Program-made: the position numbers and the translations under genes
Assembly: GCA_018333995.1 (NCBI GenBank)
Contig: JAGXSG010000002.1
Coordinates: 1 to 64,000 of the forward strand
DNA: 64,000 nucleotides
Direction: 5' to 3'
Source of the DNA: Clostridiales bacterium
GTDB lineage: Bacteria; Actinomycetota; Coriobacteriia; Anaerosomatales; SLCP01
The notes under the pieces: model-generated
Told to the model about the DNA's origin: nothing
Database searches by the model: none
Seen by the model: the letters and a program-made list of their open reading frames with translations, nothing else
Shown: positions 63,451 to 64,000 of the stretch, in pieces
How positions within the stretch are numbered: position 1 is the first letter of the stretch
How the letters are laid out: each line of letters begins with the position of its first letter

Positions 63451-63909
63451 CTACTCGCCGCTTCCGATCGCGATCTTGGTGGTCTTCGGCCTTGCCGCCT
63501 CAAGCGCCTTGGGCACGTGCACCTCGAGGATGCCGTCAACATACTCGGCCTTGATGTCTTCGGCCGAAACACCTTCCGGCAAGACCATCGAGCGCTCGAA
63601 GGTGCCGTGACTCGACTCGCGGATGAGCCAGCCCTCGCCCTCTCGCTCATCTTCTGCCTTGCGCTCGCCCTTGATGGTGAGCACGCCATCAGTGACCTCG
63701 ATGTCGACCGCGGCCGGATCGATGCCCGGTAGCTCGGCGCGCACCACGATGTCATCGCCCTTGGACTTCACATCAATCTTGGGCATCCACGCGACGGTCG
63801 AAGCGGTCTCGCCCCGGCCCTCGGCACTGCCGATCCGCGAGAAGATGCGGTCCATATCCCGCTGCATGCGCAGCATCTCTCCGAACGGGTCCCAACGCAT
63901 GATCGCCAT
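63451..63909 (-). CDS. Hsp20/alpha-crystallin small heat-shock protein
   Basis: A 152-residue chaperone. The N-terminus MAIMRWDPFGEMLRMQRDMD is typical. The alpha-crystallin domain spans ~45-140 (IVVRAELPGIDPAAVDIEV, GVLTIKGERKAEDE, GTFERSMVLPEGVSAEDI). An IAI motif closes the C-terminus for oligomer assembly. ATG 63907-63909 is chosen with GGAGGTGA seven bases upstream. No CIRCE or HAIR operator was recognised in the 90 bases available upstream. Confidence 0.95.
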   Translation of the reverse strand: MAIMRWDPFGEMLRMQRDMDRIFSRIGSAEGRGETASTVAWMPKIDVKSKGDDIVVRAELPGIDPAAVDIEVTDGVLTIKGERKAEDEREGEGWLIRESSHGTFERSMVLPEGVSAEDIKAEYVDGILEVHVPKALEAARPKTTKIAIGSGE

Positions 63910-64000
63910 GGTCACATCACCTCCGTTGTGTCCCGGCCCGCCGACGTCATGGCGAACGAGCGGCGTGCCGTCGGTCGCACCTACGCGAGTGCGCCCTTAC

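Overview
The window is GC-rich, densely coded DNA that looks like the chromosome of an anaerobic actinobacterium, possibly of the class Coriobacteriia or a neighbouring deep lineage. That placement is an inference. It rests on the block enolase - FtsB/DivIC-like protein - DUF501 protein - Ppx/GppA phosphatase - tRNA-Leu, which is typical of Actinomycetota, together with a complete Sec insertion pathway, corrinoid proteins and HgcAB. Most genes lie on the minus strand.

Region 1 (1-9.8 kb) is a selenium and mercury block. A selenium-metabolism cluster (YedE-type transporter, TusA-like protein, DUF3343 protein, one partial unknown) is followed by a META-domain lipoprotein and a double-ACT protein. 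Next comes hgcAB, the mercury methylation gene pair, with its own promoter. Then come selB, selA and selD. SelD is itself a selenoprotein: its real start lies upstream of an in-frame UGA at 9758-9760, followed by a SECIS-like hairpin.

Region 2 (9.8-27.3 kb) is mainly core metabolism and housekeeping: a GGDEF/EAL protein, a glycosidase-TPR-corrinoid protein operon, tRNA-Leu, Ppx, DUF501, FtsB-like, pyruvate kinase, a methyltransferase, enolase, MazG, a SurA/PrsA-like foldase and Mfd.

Region 3 (27.4-40.2 kb) is an accessory island between mfd and nth. It carries four toxin-antitoxin modules (MqsR-like/Panacea, addiction antidote/RelE, DUF433/DUF5615, BrnT/BrnA) and two directly repeated 0.46-kb remnants of a type ISP restriction-modification gene. 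It also has a uracil-DNA-glycosylase-like gene and a tightly packed five-gene operon: ParB-like, PD-(D/E)XK-like, SNF2 helicase, second ParB-like, radical SAM. At least three sites of about 85-95 bp have the layout of integron attC sites (R''/L''/L'/R' with an extrahelical base). They sit directly behind genes, so the region resembles a gene-cassette array with no integrase in view. The five-gene operon has no match I can name and is the best candidate for an undescribed DNA-modification or defence system.

Region 4 (40.3-64 kb) returns to chromosomal genes: endonuclease III, a haem-motif sensor kinase with its regulator, DUF554, a NYN ribonuclease and a sugar dehydrogenase. A PLP desulfhydrase/deaminase, a MacB/LolD-type ABC exporter, a TrkH-type K+ channel subunit with a 42-residue membrane protein, and RsgA follow. 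The methionine operon metY-metX-metW, a DUF438 hemerythrin/PAS protein, RtcB, a hybrid kinase with two response regulators, a degenerate nucleotidyltransferase and an Hsp20 complete it. No CRISPR array, rRNA, integrase or transposase was seen.
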